From: an uncultured Acetatifactor sp.
GTDB lineage: Bacteria > Bacillota > Clostridia > Lachnospirales > Lachnospiraceae
DNA: 64,000 nt
NCBI GenBank assembly: GCA_910586485.1
Contig: CAJUIA010000010.1
Location: 53,675-117,674, forward strand
Direction: 5' to 3'
The translations under genes and the position numbers were made by a program. Shown here one piece after another: positions 1 through 9,153 of the stretch (positions within the stretch are counted from its first letter, which is position 1; each line of letters begins with the position of its first letter). The notes below the pieces were generated by a model. The model was not told the DNA's origin and did no database searches. It saw nothing but the letters and a program-made list of their open reading frames with translations.

Positions 1-2
1 AA

Positions 3-2267
3 GCCTTTAAAAATTCCCACCCGCACGTTAAAAAAGTCGCTGACGCTTTCCACAGCATGAAAGAAAAAGCTGACGAATTAAAAAGCAAGCTGCCTTCGCT
101 CCAGCAATCACTGGCGGCGGTAGGAAATGCGGCAGCAGGCGCGGCAAAGGGCGGCTTTAAGGCGTTAGAAGTAACGATCGGCGGCACAATGAAAGCGTTT
201 GCGGCTTTTTCTACGGCAGCACTCACAGCAGGCGCAGCGATCACAAAAAGCGCGGTGGAACACTACGCCGATTATGAACAGCTTGTGGGCGGCGTAGAGA
301 CGCTTTTTGGGGCTGGCGGGCAATCATTAGAGGAATACGCCAAAAGCGTCGGAAAATCGACGGAAGACGCCAAAAAAGACTATGATAGTCTGATGAAGGC
401 GCAGGACACGGTTTTAAAAAACGCAGACAACGCATATAAAACCGCCGGACTGTCGGCGAATGAGTACATGGAAACCGTGACGGGCTTTTCTGCCGCACTC
501 ATAAAGAGCATGGGCGGGGACACCGAAGCGGCAGCAAAAAAAGCAGATATGGCGATCACAGACATGGCAGACAACGCCAACAAAATGGGATCGGATATAT
601 CATCAATACAGACAGCATATCAAGGCTTCGCAAAACAGAATTATACAATGCTGGACAACTTAAAACTGGGCTACGGCGGCACAAAAGAGGAAATGCAGCG
701 GCTTTTGGAAGACGCAACAAAGCTATCCGGCATTGAGTATGATATATCCTCATACGCGGACATTGTAGACGCAATCCACGTCGTACAGACCGAAATGGGG
801 ATCACAGGGACGACGGCGAAAGAAGCAAGCGAAACCATATCGGGATCAATCAGCGCGGCAAAGTCGGCATACGAAAACCTTATGACGGGGCTTGCTGATG
901 AAAACGCGGATTTAGACGGACTGATCGACAACATGGCAGACAGCATTTTGACGGTGGTTGACAATGTGCTTCCACGCGTTATGGAAACCGTGCCACGGAT
1001 CGTCGAAGCAGTCCCGAAACTGATAGAGGGACTAAGCGCGGCATTTGCAGGAATAGCCGGACAGTTGGGCGGGATTGCAGATCAGCTTTTACCGCCGCTC
1101 ATGCAGGCATTTTTTACACTGATACGGACAGTAACGGGCGCATTGCCTACACTGTTACCGCAGATATTAAACGCAGCAATAACACTTTTTAGCGGGATTT
1201 TACAGGGACTAACGGAAACCATACCACAGCTTCTTGCAATGCTTCCCACTATCATTCAGACAATATCACAGGCACTTATAGCAAATCTGCCACAGATTAT
1301 TTCAATGGGCGTACAAATCCTTGTAAGTCTCATTAACGGCATTTCACAGACGATACCCCAACTTATAACCGCAATTATAGAACTGATCCCCGTTATTGTG
1401 CAGGCGATCATGGATAATTTACCGCTAATCATAGACGCGGGGCTAAACCTTTTAATGTCCCTTATATCGGGCATAGTACAGGCGATCCCGCAGCTTATAG
1501 CAATGCTGCCGACGATCATAAATACGATTGTGTCGCAGATCGTTTCCATGCTGCCAAAGATCATAGAAACGGGCATACAGCTTTTAAATTCGCTCATATC
1601 GGGAATTGTGCAGGCAATCCCGCAACTGATCGCAACGCTGCCACAGGTCATTACTTCGACAGTGAACACGATTATTGCAAATCTGCCAAAGATCATACAG
1701 ACAGGTATTGAACTTCTGGGCGCGCTCATATCGGGAATTATTCGGGCGATCCCGTCACTGGTCGCAGCATTGCCACGGGTATTTTCCGCGATCATCAATG
1801 CCTTTAAAGGGATCAACTGGGCGGATTTAGGAAAGAACATCATAGACGGCGTTATAAACGGCGTAAAGAACGCCGCCAGCAGTCTGATAAATGTATTTAA
1901 GGATTTAGCGGAGTCGGCACTGGACGCAGTAAAAGACTTTTTCGGGATTGCCAGCCCGTCAAAGGTCATGCGGGATCAAGTCGGAAAAATGCTTCCGGCA
2001 GGCATGGCGCAGGGCGTGGAAGACGGCATGGACGCAGAGGAAAAGAGGATCAAGGCAGCAATGGCGCGCGGAGTGCCTACGACGATCGACGGGTACATAA
2101 AGGCGGGCGGCAGTGGTACGACGGGAAGCGCGCAGACAGCAGCAGGGGGCGGCGGTTTTGTGCAAAATCTGACGATCAACAGCCCGCGCGAATTATCGCC
2201 TTCAGAAACGGCGCGGCTGAACAGAAACGCAATGCGGCAGACCGTACTAAAACTAAAGCCGACGTAA
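3..2267 (+). CDS. Phage tail tape measure protein (5' end outside window)
   Basis: This protein sets tail length and occupies the tail tube of siphoviruses. The frame is open from the left edge through an ATG at 57 without a stop, so the true start lies upstream and the CDS is partial. The N-terminal part seen is Ala/Lys-rich with a Gly/Ala hydrophobic segment. The centre carries about five tandem hydrophobic repeats of roughly 44 residues (pattern LPKII-TGI-LL-SLISGIVQAIPQLIA-LP) between about 1150 and 1800. The C-terminus has the family's signature near 1940-2010 (FFGIASPSKVMRDQ). The Dit gene follows by 4 nt, the normal siphovirus order. Identification rests on length, repeats and position. 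Confidence 0.93.
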   Translation, partial: AFKNSHPHVKKVADAFHSMKEKADELKSKLPSLQQSLAAVGNAAAGAAKGGFKALEVTIGGTMKAFAAFSTAALTAGAAITKSAVEHYADYEQLVGGVETLFGAGGQSLEEYAKSVGKSTEDAKKDYDSLMKAQDTVLKNADNAYKTAGLSANEYMETVTGFSAALIKSMGGDTEAAAKKADMAITDMADNANKMGSDISSIQTAYQGFAKQNYTMLDNLKLGYGGTKEEMQRLLEDATKLSGIEYDISSYADIVDAIHVVQTEMGITGTTAKEASETISGSISAAKSAYENLMTGLADENADLDGLIDNMADSILTVVDNVLPRVMETVPRIVEAVPKLIEGLSAAFAGIAGQLGGIADQLLPPLMQAFFTLIRTVTGALPTLLPQILNAAITLFSGILQGLTETIPQLLAMLPTIIQTISQALIANLPQIISMGVQILVSLINGISQTIPQLITAIIELIPVIVQAIMDNLPLIIDAGLNLLMSLISGIVQAIPQLIAMLPTIINTIVSQIVSMLPKIIETGIQLLNSLISGIVQAIPQLIATLPQVITSTVNTIIANLPKIIQTGIELLGALISGIIRAIPSLVAALPRVFSAIINAFKGINWADLGKNIIDGVINGVKNAASSLINVFKDLAESALDAVKDFFGIASPSKVMRDQVGKMLPAGMAQGVEDGMDAEEKRIKAAMARGVPTTIDGYIKAGGSGTTGSAQTAAGGGGFVQNLTINSPRELSPSETARLNRNAMRQTVLKLKPT

Positions 2268-2271
2268 GGGG

Positions 2272-3141
2272 GTGGAGAAAATAAAAGTTATAAAATGCGA
2301 GAATGACAACGGGCTTTCTGCCGTATTTACCTACAATCACGACGTAACGGAGTTTTTTCTTGTATCGCTTGACGGCGTATACAGAATGAAAAACGCAGTA
2401 CATACATCACAGAACGCCACGACGGACGGCAGCAGCTACGGCGGGGAGACGCTGGAACAAAGAAATATTGTTATTACGGCGAATATCCGCAGGAATTACA
2501 GGGAAAACAGAGATCATTTATCGCGCGTATTCAAAAAAGGCGCAGAAGGCACGTTTTACCACACCGAGGACGGGCAGACACGGAAAATAAAGTACCGCGT
2601 GGAAGATATTGATATAGCGGAAAAGGGCGTTTTGCGCCCTGCCGTTATATCGCTGATTTGTCCCGATCCCTACTTTAAGGACGACACAGCGACGCACATT
2701 GAAATGGCAAGCTGGGAAAGCGGTTTTGAATTTCCGTGCGAGATACCGGAAAGCGGCATGGAATTTGGTACGCGGTCAAAAGAGACAATCAAGGTCGTGG
2801 ACAATAACAGCACAACGGCAATCGGTATTCAAATGACGATCATTGCGGAAGACGTTGTTATAAACCCGTCAATTATGAACGTGACGACGGGGGAAACGCT
2901 GAAATTACTTTGCACTATGCAGCCGGACGATCAGATCGTCATAACAACAGAGCAGGGCAATATAGACGTTATTCTTTTCCGCGGCGGGGAGAAGATAGAC
3001 TACAACTACACCGTGGACGAGGAAAACGAAGGTTATGTCCAGCTAGAGACAGGCAGGAACTATATAAGCTATACGGCAGACGAAGGCGGCGACTACATGA
3101 ATGTAAATTTTGACTTTGAAAACTGCTATGTAATGCCGTAG
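2272..3141 (+). CDS. Phage distal tail protein (Dit-like)
   Basis: This 289-aa protein probably forms the hub ring joining the tail tube to the baseplate. The N-terminal half (YRMKNAVHTSQNATTDGSSYGGETLEQRNI, shown in part as a motif region) and the stretch ending LRPAVISLICPDPYF match the phage_tail/Dit family pattern; the C-terminal half is a beta-rich extension. The start is GTG at 2272, only 4 nt after the tape measure stop and overlapping a G-rich Shine-Dalgarno, so the exact start is uncertain. It lies between tape measure and Gp37-like genes, as expected. Confidence 0.85.
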   Translation: MEKIKVIKCENDNGLSAVFTYNHDVTEFFLVSLDGVYRMKNAVHTSQNATTDGSSYGGETLEQRNIVITANIRRNYRENRDHLSRVFKKGAEGTFYHTEDGQTRKIKYRVEDIDIAEKGVLRPAVISLICPDPYFKDDTATHIEMASWESGFEFPCEIPESGMEFGTRSKETIKVVDNNSTTAIGIQMTIIAEDVVINPSIMNVTTGETLKLLCTMQPDDQIVITTEQGNIDVILFRGGEKIDYNYTVDEENEGYVQLETGRNYISYTADEGGDYMNVNFDFENCYVMP

Positions 3142-3152
3142 AGGGGGAGAGC

Positions 3153-4250
3153 ATGACACAGACAGCGGTGGAAATGCGGCAGCAGAAACAAGTAAAAGTG
3201 TATGATATAAACCTTATGCGGCAGGGCGTGATCGACGTTTATAGATCGCTGATATGGACGCGGAAATATTACGAAGCTGGAACGGTGGAACTTCACGCAG
3301 CCTTAAACAGCAAAAATTTAAAGCTATTGCAGAAAGGAAACATTGTTACAATGACCGGATCGGTGGAAAGCGCGATCATTAGCGGAATGGCAGCGGACGA
3401 CTTTTCAAACGAGATCACGGCAACGGGCAACATGCTTTCTGCGGGGCTTTCACGGCGCGGCATTAAAACGGTGGTAAATGCGGCAGATACGCCCTATGAA
3501 GACATTATGCGGCGGCTGGTGGATATTTCAGCGATAAGCGGCACAAACCCGCTTCCGCGCCTTGTACTGGGCGAAAAATGCGGCGCAGGCGGCAGGGTAT
3601 CGCTTCAAGTGTCCTACAAAGATTTATATACATACATGACGAAATTATCAGCTTGTAGCAATTTGGGCTTCCGCATACGCGGGGACTATAAAAACAAAAA
3701 ATTCATATTTGAGGTATACGAAGGGAAAGACCACAGCGAAAACCAGACCGGAAACAAGCGCGTCATATTTTCGGAGATATACAGGAATATAAACAAAACC
3801 ACGTTCACGACAAACGATCAGAACTATAAAACCCATGCGGTCGTATTCGGGGACGGAGAGGGAACGGCGCGCACGGTCATGGAAGCGACGTTCGATCCGG
3901 CAGCGACAGGCTGGGAGCGGCGGGAAATCATGGTGGACGCGCGGGACATTAAACGGGACAATCTGACAGACGCGCAGTACAAAGCGGCACTTGTGCAGCG
4001 GGGGACGGAAAAGCTGGCAGAATACGGGATCGTGGAGTGTCTGGAAGCCGTGACGCTTCCGAACATGAATTTTACATATAAGGCTGATTATGATTTAGGC
4101 GACATTGTGACGGTAAACAAAAAGGCATGGGGGATAAAAATGGATAAGCGGATCACAGAGGTACAGGAGATATACGAAAACGGCGGCTTGTCAGTCGTCC
4201 CGACGTTCGGCGATCCCCTGCCGGACACGGTGGACTTATCAGACAATTAG
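3153..4250 (+). CDS. Tail-associated protein of the ReqiPepy6 Gp37-like family
   Basis: This 365-aa protein belongs by pattern to the Gp37-like family that replaces the classical tail-associated protein (Tal) in many Firmicute siphoviruses. The N-terminus has the usual opening (VYDINLMRQGVIDVYRSLIWTRKYYEAG region) and the C-terminus the YDLGDIVTV...KRITEV motif. A GAGGGGGAG Shine-Dalgarno precedes ATG 3153. It probably sits at the tail tip. The family assignment comes from motif memory, not a search. Confidence 0.8.
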   Translation: MTQTAVEMRQQKQVKVYDINLMRQGVIDVYRSLIWTRKYYEAGTVELHAALNSKNLKLLQKGNIVTMTGSVESAIISGMAADDFSNEITATGNMLSAGLSRRGIKTVVNAADTPYEDIMRRLVDISAISGTNPLPRLVLGEKCGAGGRVSLQVSYKDLYTYMTKLSACSNLGFRIRGDYKNKKFIFEVYEGKDHSENQTGNKRVIFSEIYRNINKTTFTTNDQNYKTHAVVFGDGEGTARTVMEATFDPAATGWERREIMVDARDIKRDNLTDAQYKAALVQRGTEKLAEYGIVECLEAVTLPNMNFTYKADYDLGDIVTVNKKAWGIKMDKRITEVQEIYENGGLSVVPTFGDPLPDTVDLSDN

Positions 4251-4267
4251 AAAGGAGAAAGCAGAGC

Positions 4268-5329
4268 ATGGCAGAGAATTACAGTTTTTTTAATTCCAAA
4301 GACCACGACAGGGTATACAATGCCCGCCACTGGGCTGATTATTTTTTTCCGCTTTTCAAGTCCGGCGTATTTAACGGCGATCTGCAGGTCGTGGCAAACG
4401 GGGGAATGACCGTAAAAATAAAATCGGGGTACGCATGGATCGACGGGTACGGCTACCACTTGACAGACGGGCTTGTGGTCGATTTAGAGACGGCAAGCGG
4501 CAACATGAACCGCGCGGACAGTATTGTTATACGGCTGGACTTGACAAACCGCTGGATCAAGGCATTTTGCAAGACGGGCAGCTATTACGCGGGGGCAGGC
4601 GTACCGCCCGTGCCGGAGATCACGGCGACGATCCACGAAATTGTAATAGCGCATATTTCCATAGCTGCGGGCGTAACGGAAATCACGCAGGACATGATAA
4701 CGGACACGCGCATGGACGGCGATATTTGCGGCTGGGTATGCGGGGCGGTCGAGCAGATCGACTTCTCACAGATAAAGGCGCAGTTTGACAAATTTTTTGC
4801 AAACTACGAAGCGGAGATACGGACGCAGTACGGCTTGTATATGCAGGATATAGAAAGGCTGGAAACGCAGGGGCAGGACAGATACGACAACATGGATCGG
4901 GAATTTACGAACTATGAGAACCAGCAGAAAGAGAACATCACGAAATGGCAGCAGGACGAAAGGGAGTATTTAGACGCATGGATCGCAGCCGTGCAGACGG
5001 AATACTTCGCATGGCTTGACCGGATCAAGGACATTCTGGACGAAAACGCCGCCGGACATTTACAGAATGAGGTTGACGATCTGACGGTGGACGCTTTCAA
5101 CCGTTATTATGGACTGCAGGCACAGGAAACGTTGTTTCTTGACGACGGCAGCATAAAAACGACGAATGAGGAAGCGGAGATCATCACGGAATTTGGTTTT
5201 GACGCTGACGGGAACGAAACGGCAGTAACAACCGTGAAGCCGTTTACCGGGATGTATGACTATGTAAAGGCGACAGTATTTTTTGCTGAAAAGGTGGTAA
5301 GCAGTACAGAAAAGAAAGAGAGGGTATAA
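4268..5329 (+). CDS. Phage baseplate / receptor-binding-complex structural protein
   Basis: This 353-aa protein follows the Gp37-like protein by 17 nt and precedes the DGR target by 2 nt. The N-terminal 130 residues look like a beta-rich baseplate attachment domain (SFFNSKDHDRVYNARHWADYF at the start). Residues about 165-265 are strongly charged and helical with Trp/Tyr, probably a coiled-coil stalk, and the C-terminus is short and beta-like. The position suggests a connector between tail tip and the variable receptor-binding protein. Function is inferred from place and composition only. Confidence 0.65.
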   Translation: MAENYSFFNSKDHDRVYNARHWADYFFPLFKSGVFNGDLQVVANGGMTVKIKSGYAWIDGYGYHLTDGLVVDLETASGNMNRADSIVIRLDLTNRWIKAFCKTGSYYAGAGVPPVPEITATIHEIVIAHISIAAGVTEITQDMITDTRMDGDICGWVCGAVEQIDFSQIKAQFDKFFANYEAEIRTQYGLYMQDIERLETQGQDRYDNMDREFTNYENQQKENITKWQQDEREYLDAWIAAVQTEYFAWLDRIKDILDENAAGHLQNEVDDLTVDAFNRYYGLQAQETLFLDDGSIKTTNEEAEIITEFGFDADGNETAVTTVKPFTGMYDYVKATVFFAEKVVSSTEKKERV

Positions 5330-5331
5330 AA

Positions 5332-7170
5332 ATGGCATATGACGAATTGAAGTGGGCGGTTGACAGCGTAAAGAAATTCGGAGAGGGCTTTCTCCCCAAA
5401 AACATGAGGAAATTTCACGCGATACAGTCAAGCATAGACACGATAAATATTACTTTTTTAGAGCCGACAAACACAGTTATAGAAGATCAGATTTTACTTG
5501 CAGTAAAGGGCGTGGCGGTGCTGATGAAAGAAGGCAGTTACCCGAAACACCACAAAGACGGGACACTGATTGCTGACAATACGATACTGGGGAAGTATGA
5601 AAGTACACCGCTTGTGGTTGAAAATATGGAAATGGAACACACATATTACTTCGCAGCTTTCCCGTACAGCGAAAACGGCGTATACAACGAGAGCGGGAAC
5701 GCCTTAAACCGTGCGGAAGTAACGATCCATGAGGGCGAAACGGTAACGGTAAACGTAAACGTGGACAATGCGGACGGCTTCACTTCTGCGGCGATCGTCC
5801 TGCATAATGTGACGACGGGAGAGGATCAGACGCAGGAAGTGGGCGGCACGTCGCAGATCGGCTTCAATGTGAATATCAACGAAGAATATTACATCACGGC
5901 GGCAGCAGTAAGCGGCTACAAAACGCCGGATCAGACGGAACACTTCACGGCGGCGGCAGGGTACAGCCGGACGGTTGAATTTAACTATATCCGGCGCACA
6001 CTGTTTGGATATTATGAGGATAAGACGGACAGCAACCCCGAAACCCGTATACATTACATTGAAATGAACGCCGATTTTGCGCCTATGCGGTGCGTGGCGA
6101 CGGCAGCAGGCGGCTGGAATAACGGGGACTGGACGGAAGACAACTGCTGGATTTTAAAGGGAAACAAGCCATTCATGGTGCGCTATGACGGCACGATCGA
6201 CTATGAATTAGATCATAACGATTACAGCAAGAAAAAGGCTGGCGGCGCGTCCGACGTATCAAACACGGCATACGCTGGAAATGCAATGGCAACAATCCCA
6301 CTTATCTGGGTAAAGCGGTATACAGAGGGTAACAAGCAATACCACCTTTTCTGCGATATACAGCTTGACGAAGATTTTCACGCATACGCGCACACACGCG
6401 CCGACGGTTCGATCGAGCCGTACACGTTCTATCCCATGTTCGGCGGCGCGCTTGTTTCCGGCAAGTTGCGGTCGATCGCCGGACAGTCGCAAATGAACTC
6501 ACAGACGGGCGCGAATGAAATATCATACGCAAAGGCAAACGGCGCGCTATGGAATACGGGCTATTATTCGATCATTCAGTTACGGTGGGAACTGGAAACA
6601 CTCTTTACAAGATCGACAAACAAACAGGACGCTTGTGGCTACGGGAATTATCAAGGCGGCAGCGGCGCGGGCAGTCTTTCCAAAACGGGTACGCTTTTAA
6701 CAGGCGGCAGATTTTGGGGGCATGGATCGACAGTAAACAAGCCGAGGAAATTTTTACATTGTGAACAGCAGATGGGCGCATGGGAGAGGATCAACGGCTG
6801 GCTTTATGTCGGCGGTAAGCATTATATAAAGCAGTATGAGCCGTACAACGAGACAGGAGCGGGATATATCAACACGGGGCTTTCCATGAGTGGGACAAGC
6901 GGGCAGTACATCAAAGAAACCGTATTGACCGACAACGGGGAACTTCCCACCGTGAACGGCGGCGCGTCTGATACATACAAATGCTGCGGCGGCTGGTATA
7001 ACGCTTCGCAGGTCGATCACGCGATTGTGGACGGCGACTGCTCCGTTGGCTTGCTCTGCGGCGGGGCGGTGGGTGTGCACGCCCTTGTTTCCAATGCGGG
7101 CTGGGACGTTTCCGCGCGCGCCTATTCTAAAACCCCTACAACCGCAAAGCCCGAAGAAATCGGGCTTTAA
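5332..7170 (+). CDS. DGR-diversified phage receptor-binding protein
   Basis: This 612-aa protein is the target of the retroelement. Residues about 35-130 look like a fibronectin-III or Ig-like domain, about 130-215 like a second beta domain, and about 220-612 like a C-type-lectin/formylglycine-enzyme-like fold with Gly/Trp/Asn-rich motifs (GGRFWGHGST, NGWLYVGGKHYI). The variable repeat encodes residues 563-597, leaving 15 constant residues before the stop. Eight of the nine Asn codons in the template repeat have changed here (to Asp, Ser, Val, Gly, His, Ala, Gly, Asp), which fits surface ligand-binding positions. It is translationally close to the preceding gene and probably contacts the host receptor. 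Confidence 0.9.
   Translation: MAYDELKWAVDSVKKFGEGFLPKNMRKFHAIQSSIDTINITFLEPTNTVIEDQILLAVKGVAVLMKEGSYPKHHKDGTLIADNTILGKYESTPLVVENMEMEHTYYFAAFPYSENGVYNESGNALNRAEVTIHEGETVTVNVNVDNADGFTSAAIVLHNVTTGEDQTQEVGGTSQIGFNVNINEEYYITAAAVSGYKTPDQTEHFTAAAGYSRTVEFNYIRRTLFGYYEDKTDSNPETRIHYIEMNADFAPMRCVATAAGGWNNGDWTEDNCWILKGNKPFMVRYDGTIDYELDHNDYSKKKAGGASDVSNTAYAGNAMATIPLIWVKRYTEGNKQYHLFCDIQLDEDFHAYAHTRADGSIEPYTFYPMFGGALVSGKLRSIAGQSQMNSQTGANEISYAKANGALWNTGYYSIIQLRWELETLFTRSTNKQDACGYGNYQGGSGAGSLSKTGTLLTGGRFWGHGSTVNKPRKFLHCEQQMGAWERINGWLYVGGKHYIKQYEPYNETGAGYINTGLSMSGTSGQYIKETVLTDNGELPTVNGGASDTYKCCGGWYNASQVDHAIVDGDCSVGLLCGGAVGVHALVSNAGWDVSARAYSKTPTTAKPEEIGL
7020..7121 (+). repeat. DGR variable repeat (VR)
   Basis: This 102-nt segment at the 3' end of the target gene matches 7289-7390 at a fixed offset of 269. 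It differs at 16 positions: 7036, 7042, 7043, 7045, 7046, 7056, 7072, 7073, 7078, 7081, 7082, 7099, 7100, 7105, 7108 and 7120. Every one is A in the template copy and G, C or T here. No non-A template base is changed until the match ends at 7122. Adenine-specific divergence is diagnostic of DGR mutagenic homing. Confidence 0.97.
7146..7168 (+). other. Hairpin/cruciform after the VR (candidate target-recognition element)
   Basis: The sequence AAAGCCCGA-AGAAA-TCGGGCTTT gives a perfect 9-bp stem with a 5-nt loop containing GAAA, 24 nt after the VR and running into the stop codon. In the Bordetella phage BPP-1 DGR a GC-rich hairpin with a GAAA loop just downstream of VR is needed for efficient target recognition. 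No long T-run follows, so a terminator is less likely. Confidence 0.75.
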
Positions 7171-7288
7171 GGTTAAAGCGGGGGATCGGGGGCAGCCCGC
7201 CCCCGTTGTAGGAAAACGAAGCGAAAACAAAAATTATTTAAGATATACGGATTTTGTGTGCGACAACGCGGGGCTTTACGTCCCCCGC

Positions 7289-7390
7289 CGCGATTGTGGA
7301 CGGCAACTGCAACAATGGCTTGCTATGCGGCGGGGCGGTGAATGTGAACAACCTTGTTTCCAATGCGAACTGGAACATTTCCGCGCGCAC
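7289..7390 (+). repeat. DGR template repeat (TR), with spacer to the RT gene
   Basis: This is the invariant, non-coding donor copy. It is Asn-codon-rich when read in the VR frame (AAC/AAT at nine codons), the usual design because AAY codons can mutate without creating stops. It is preceded by an inverted repeat GCGGGG/CCCCGC (7268-7288). It is followed by a 133-nt spacer (7391-7523) before the reverse transcriptase start, close in length to the spacer required in the BPP-1 DGR RNA. The template transcript probably covers about 7270-7523. Confidence 0.95.
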
Positions 7391-7523
7391 GTTTCTATAA
7401 AAATGGATCAATCATCTAATGCACACAATCTAACGGAAGCCGAAGGCTTGAAATGAATACCCGACGTAGGCGGGGCAAGTAAGAAATTGAAAGCCCTAGA
7501 GGGAATAGAAAGGACGATCCACC

Positions 7524-8801
7524 ATGAAAACCTACAAAAATTTATATGAAAAAATCATATCGGAAGAAAATCTGAAAAAGGCGTTTTTCAAGGCAGCAAA
7601 GGGAAAACGGAAAAGAAAGGACATACAGCGCATACTTGACAACGTAGACGAACACGTGGCGATCCTGCGCGGGATTTTAGAACGCGAGGACTTCAGACCA
7701 GCACACCATAAGCCCGTACAGATCAATGACGGCTTCAAGATGAAAAAGCGTCATATCATAAAGCCGTATTATAAGTATGAGCAAGTCGTACACCATGCAA
7801 TTATACAGGTGCTTGCGCCGACGGACAAAGAGATCGCACAGGATCACAGCTTGAAGAAAGTCATAAACCGCGGCGCGTATGAATTTACTTGCGGATCAGT
7901 CAAAGGGCGGGGCGCGCATTACGGGAAGCGGTACATTGAACGCTGGATCAGAAATGACCGGAAAAATACAAAGTATGTGTTAAAAATCGACGTGCGCCAC
8001 TTTTTCGAGAGCATACCCCACGACAGGCTGAAGGAAAAGCTGCGGAAAGTGATTGCGGACGAAAAGACGCTGCGGCTTCTTGATCTCATTATCGACGCAG
8101 TACCGACAGGGCTTCCGCTAGGCTATTACACAAGCCAGTGGCTGGCAAACTTTTATTTGCAGGATTTAGACCATTTCATAAAACAGGAGATATGGGAACC
8201 GGAAAAGGAAAAGAAAATACAGCAGTATGCGGCGCGCATGAAACGGAAAGGTGCAAAGAATTTTGTCATACCGGACTATCTATGCGGCGTGAAGTACATG
8301 GTGCGCTATATGGACGACATTGTTTGTTTCGGCGCAAATAAGCGGGACTTAAAAACCGCGTTAGAGAGGATAGAAAGCTATTGCAGCAAGAAGCTGGGGC
8401 TGGAAATCAAGAAAAACAAACAGATTTTCCCGCTATCAAAAGAAATCCCGCTGACAGAAAAGGAACCGGCAACAAGGGAGCGGGCGAAAAAGAGCATAAA
8501 AAAGAAAGTGAAAGAGATCGGGCGCGCGCTGGATTTTATGGGATTTTTATTCAGACGGACGCGGACGACGATCAGAAAAGCGATATTGTACCGGATCACG
8601 CGCAAGGCGCGGAAAGTTGCAAAGAAAGAAAAGGTCAACTGGTACGACGCTTCAAGCATTATCAGCCGCATGGGGTACTTTAGGCATACGGACGCATACA
8701 ACGTCTATCTGGAACGCGTAAAGCCCTATGTAAATATAAAGAAGCTGAAAAGAATAGTCTCAAACCATGAGAGGAAAGGAAGGTTACGCTATGGAAGTTA
8801 A
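7524..8801 (+). CDS. DGR reverse transcriptase
   Basis: This 425-aa RT would copy the TR RNA into cDNA with errors at adenines. The polymerase motifs are visible: KIDVRHFF with the first catalytic Asp (D156), GLPLGYYTSQ with the SQ pair at 204-205 typical of DGR/group-II-like RTs, and RYMDDIV with YMDD at 262-265. A basic thumb-like C-terminus includes DFMGFLFRRTRTTIRK. No endonuclease or maturase domain is visible. AGAAAGGA lies upstream of ATG 7524. The last codons overlap the next gene by 11 nt, so the RT is embedded in the late transcript. Confidence 0.96.
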   Translation: MKTYKNLYEKIISEENLKKAFFKAAKGKRKRKDIQRILDNVDEHVAILRGILEREDFRPAHHKPVQINDGFKMKKRHIIKPYYKYEQVVHHAIIQVLAPTDKEIAQDHSLKKVINRGAYEFTCGSVKGRGAHYGKRYIERWIRNDRKNTKYVLKIDVRHFFESIPHDRLKEKLRKVIADEKTLRLLDLIIDAVPTGLPLGYYTSQWLANFYLQDLDHFIKQEIWEPEKEKKIQQYAARMKRKGAKNFVIPDYLCGVKYMVRYMDDIVCFGANKRDLKTALERIESYCSKKLGLEIKKNKQIFPLSKEIPLTEKEPATRERAKKSIKKKVKEIGRALDFMGFLFRRTRTTIRKAILYRITRKARKVAKKEKVNWYDASSIISRMGYFRHTDAYNVYLERVKPYVNIKKLKRIVSNHERKGRLRYGS

Positions 8802-9153
8802 GTGGCAGATCGGCGAAACCTACGAAACAGACCGCCCCGCAGACATTGAGAAGGGCGCGGATCGGGTAAAGGTACGCCGGAACATCAAGAGAGAAACACG
8901 CACAGCAGACAGCACACGGCGCAAAGTTTGGGTATATGAATATGCAAACATGACGCTGGCACAATTCGACACATACAAAGCGCAGCTTGCGGAACTGGAA
9001 AGCCCGCTGGCTAAACTTATCACAGAAAACAACACACAGCAACTTGAAGGCACAGCGGCACTTTATGAGGAATTGCTGGAGGTAAAAGACAGCCAGCAGG
9101 CAATCATGGAAGGGATCGCGGCAGTATATGAAATGGGGGTAAGTGCAGAATGA
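8791..9153 (+). CDS. Small phage protein of unknown function
   Basis: This 120-aa product is not recognised. The start is set at ATG 8791 because GAGGAAAGGAAGG lies just upstream; a longer frame from 8767 would swallow that site. The N-terminus is basic (RRNIKRETRTADSTRRK) and the C-terminal 60 residues are predicted helical and acidic. It overlaps the RT by 11 nt and the next gene by 4 nt (ATGA), so it is coexpressed with both. It was considered as a DGR accessory (Avd), but the acidic C-terminal half and the position after the RT do not fit well. Confidence 0.75.
   Translation: MEVKWQIGETYETDRPADIEKGADRVKVRRNIKRETRTADSTRRKVWVYEYANMTLAQFDTYKAQLAELESPLAKLITENNTQQLEGTAALYEELLEVKDSQQAIMEGIAAVYEMGVSAE

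Noticed and set aside
1256..1969. A 237-aa minus-strand frame
   Set aside because: It mirrors the repeat region of the tape measure gene and has no family likeness.
7025..7456. A 143-aa frame spanning VR end and TR
   Set aside because: It is out of frame with the target gene, and the TR is a non-coding template in DGRs.
8791..9153. The 120-aa product as Avd
   Set aside because: Avd is a basic four-helix protein usually encoded before the RT; this product has an acidic C-terminal half and lies after it.
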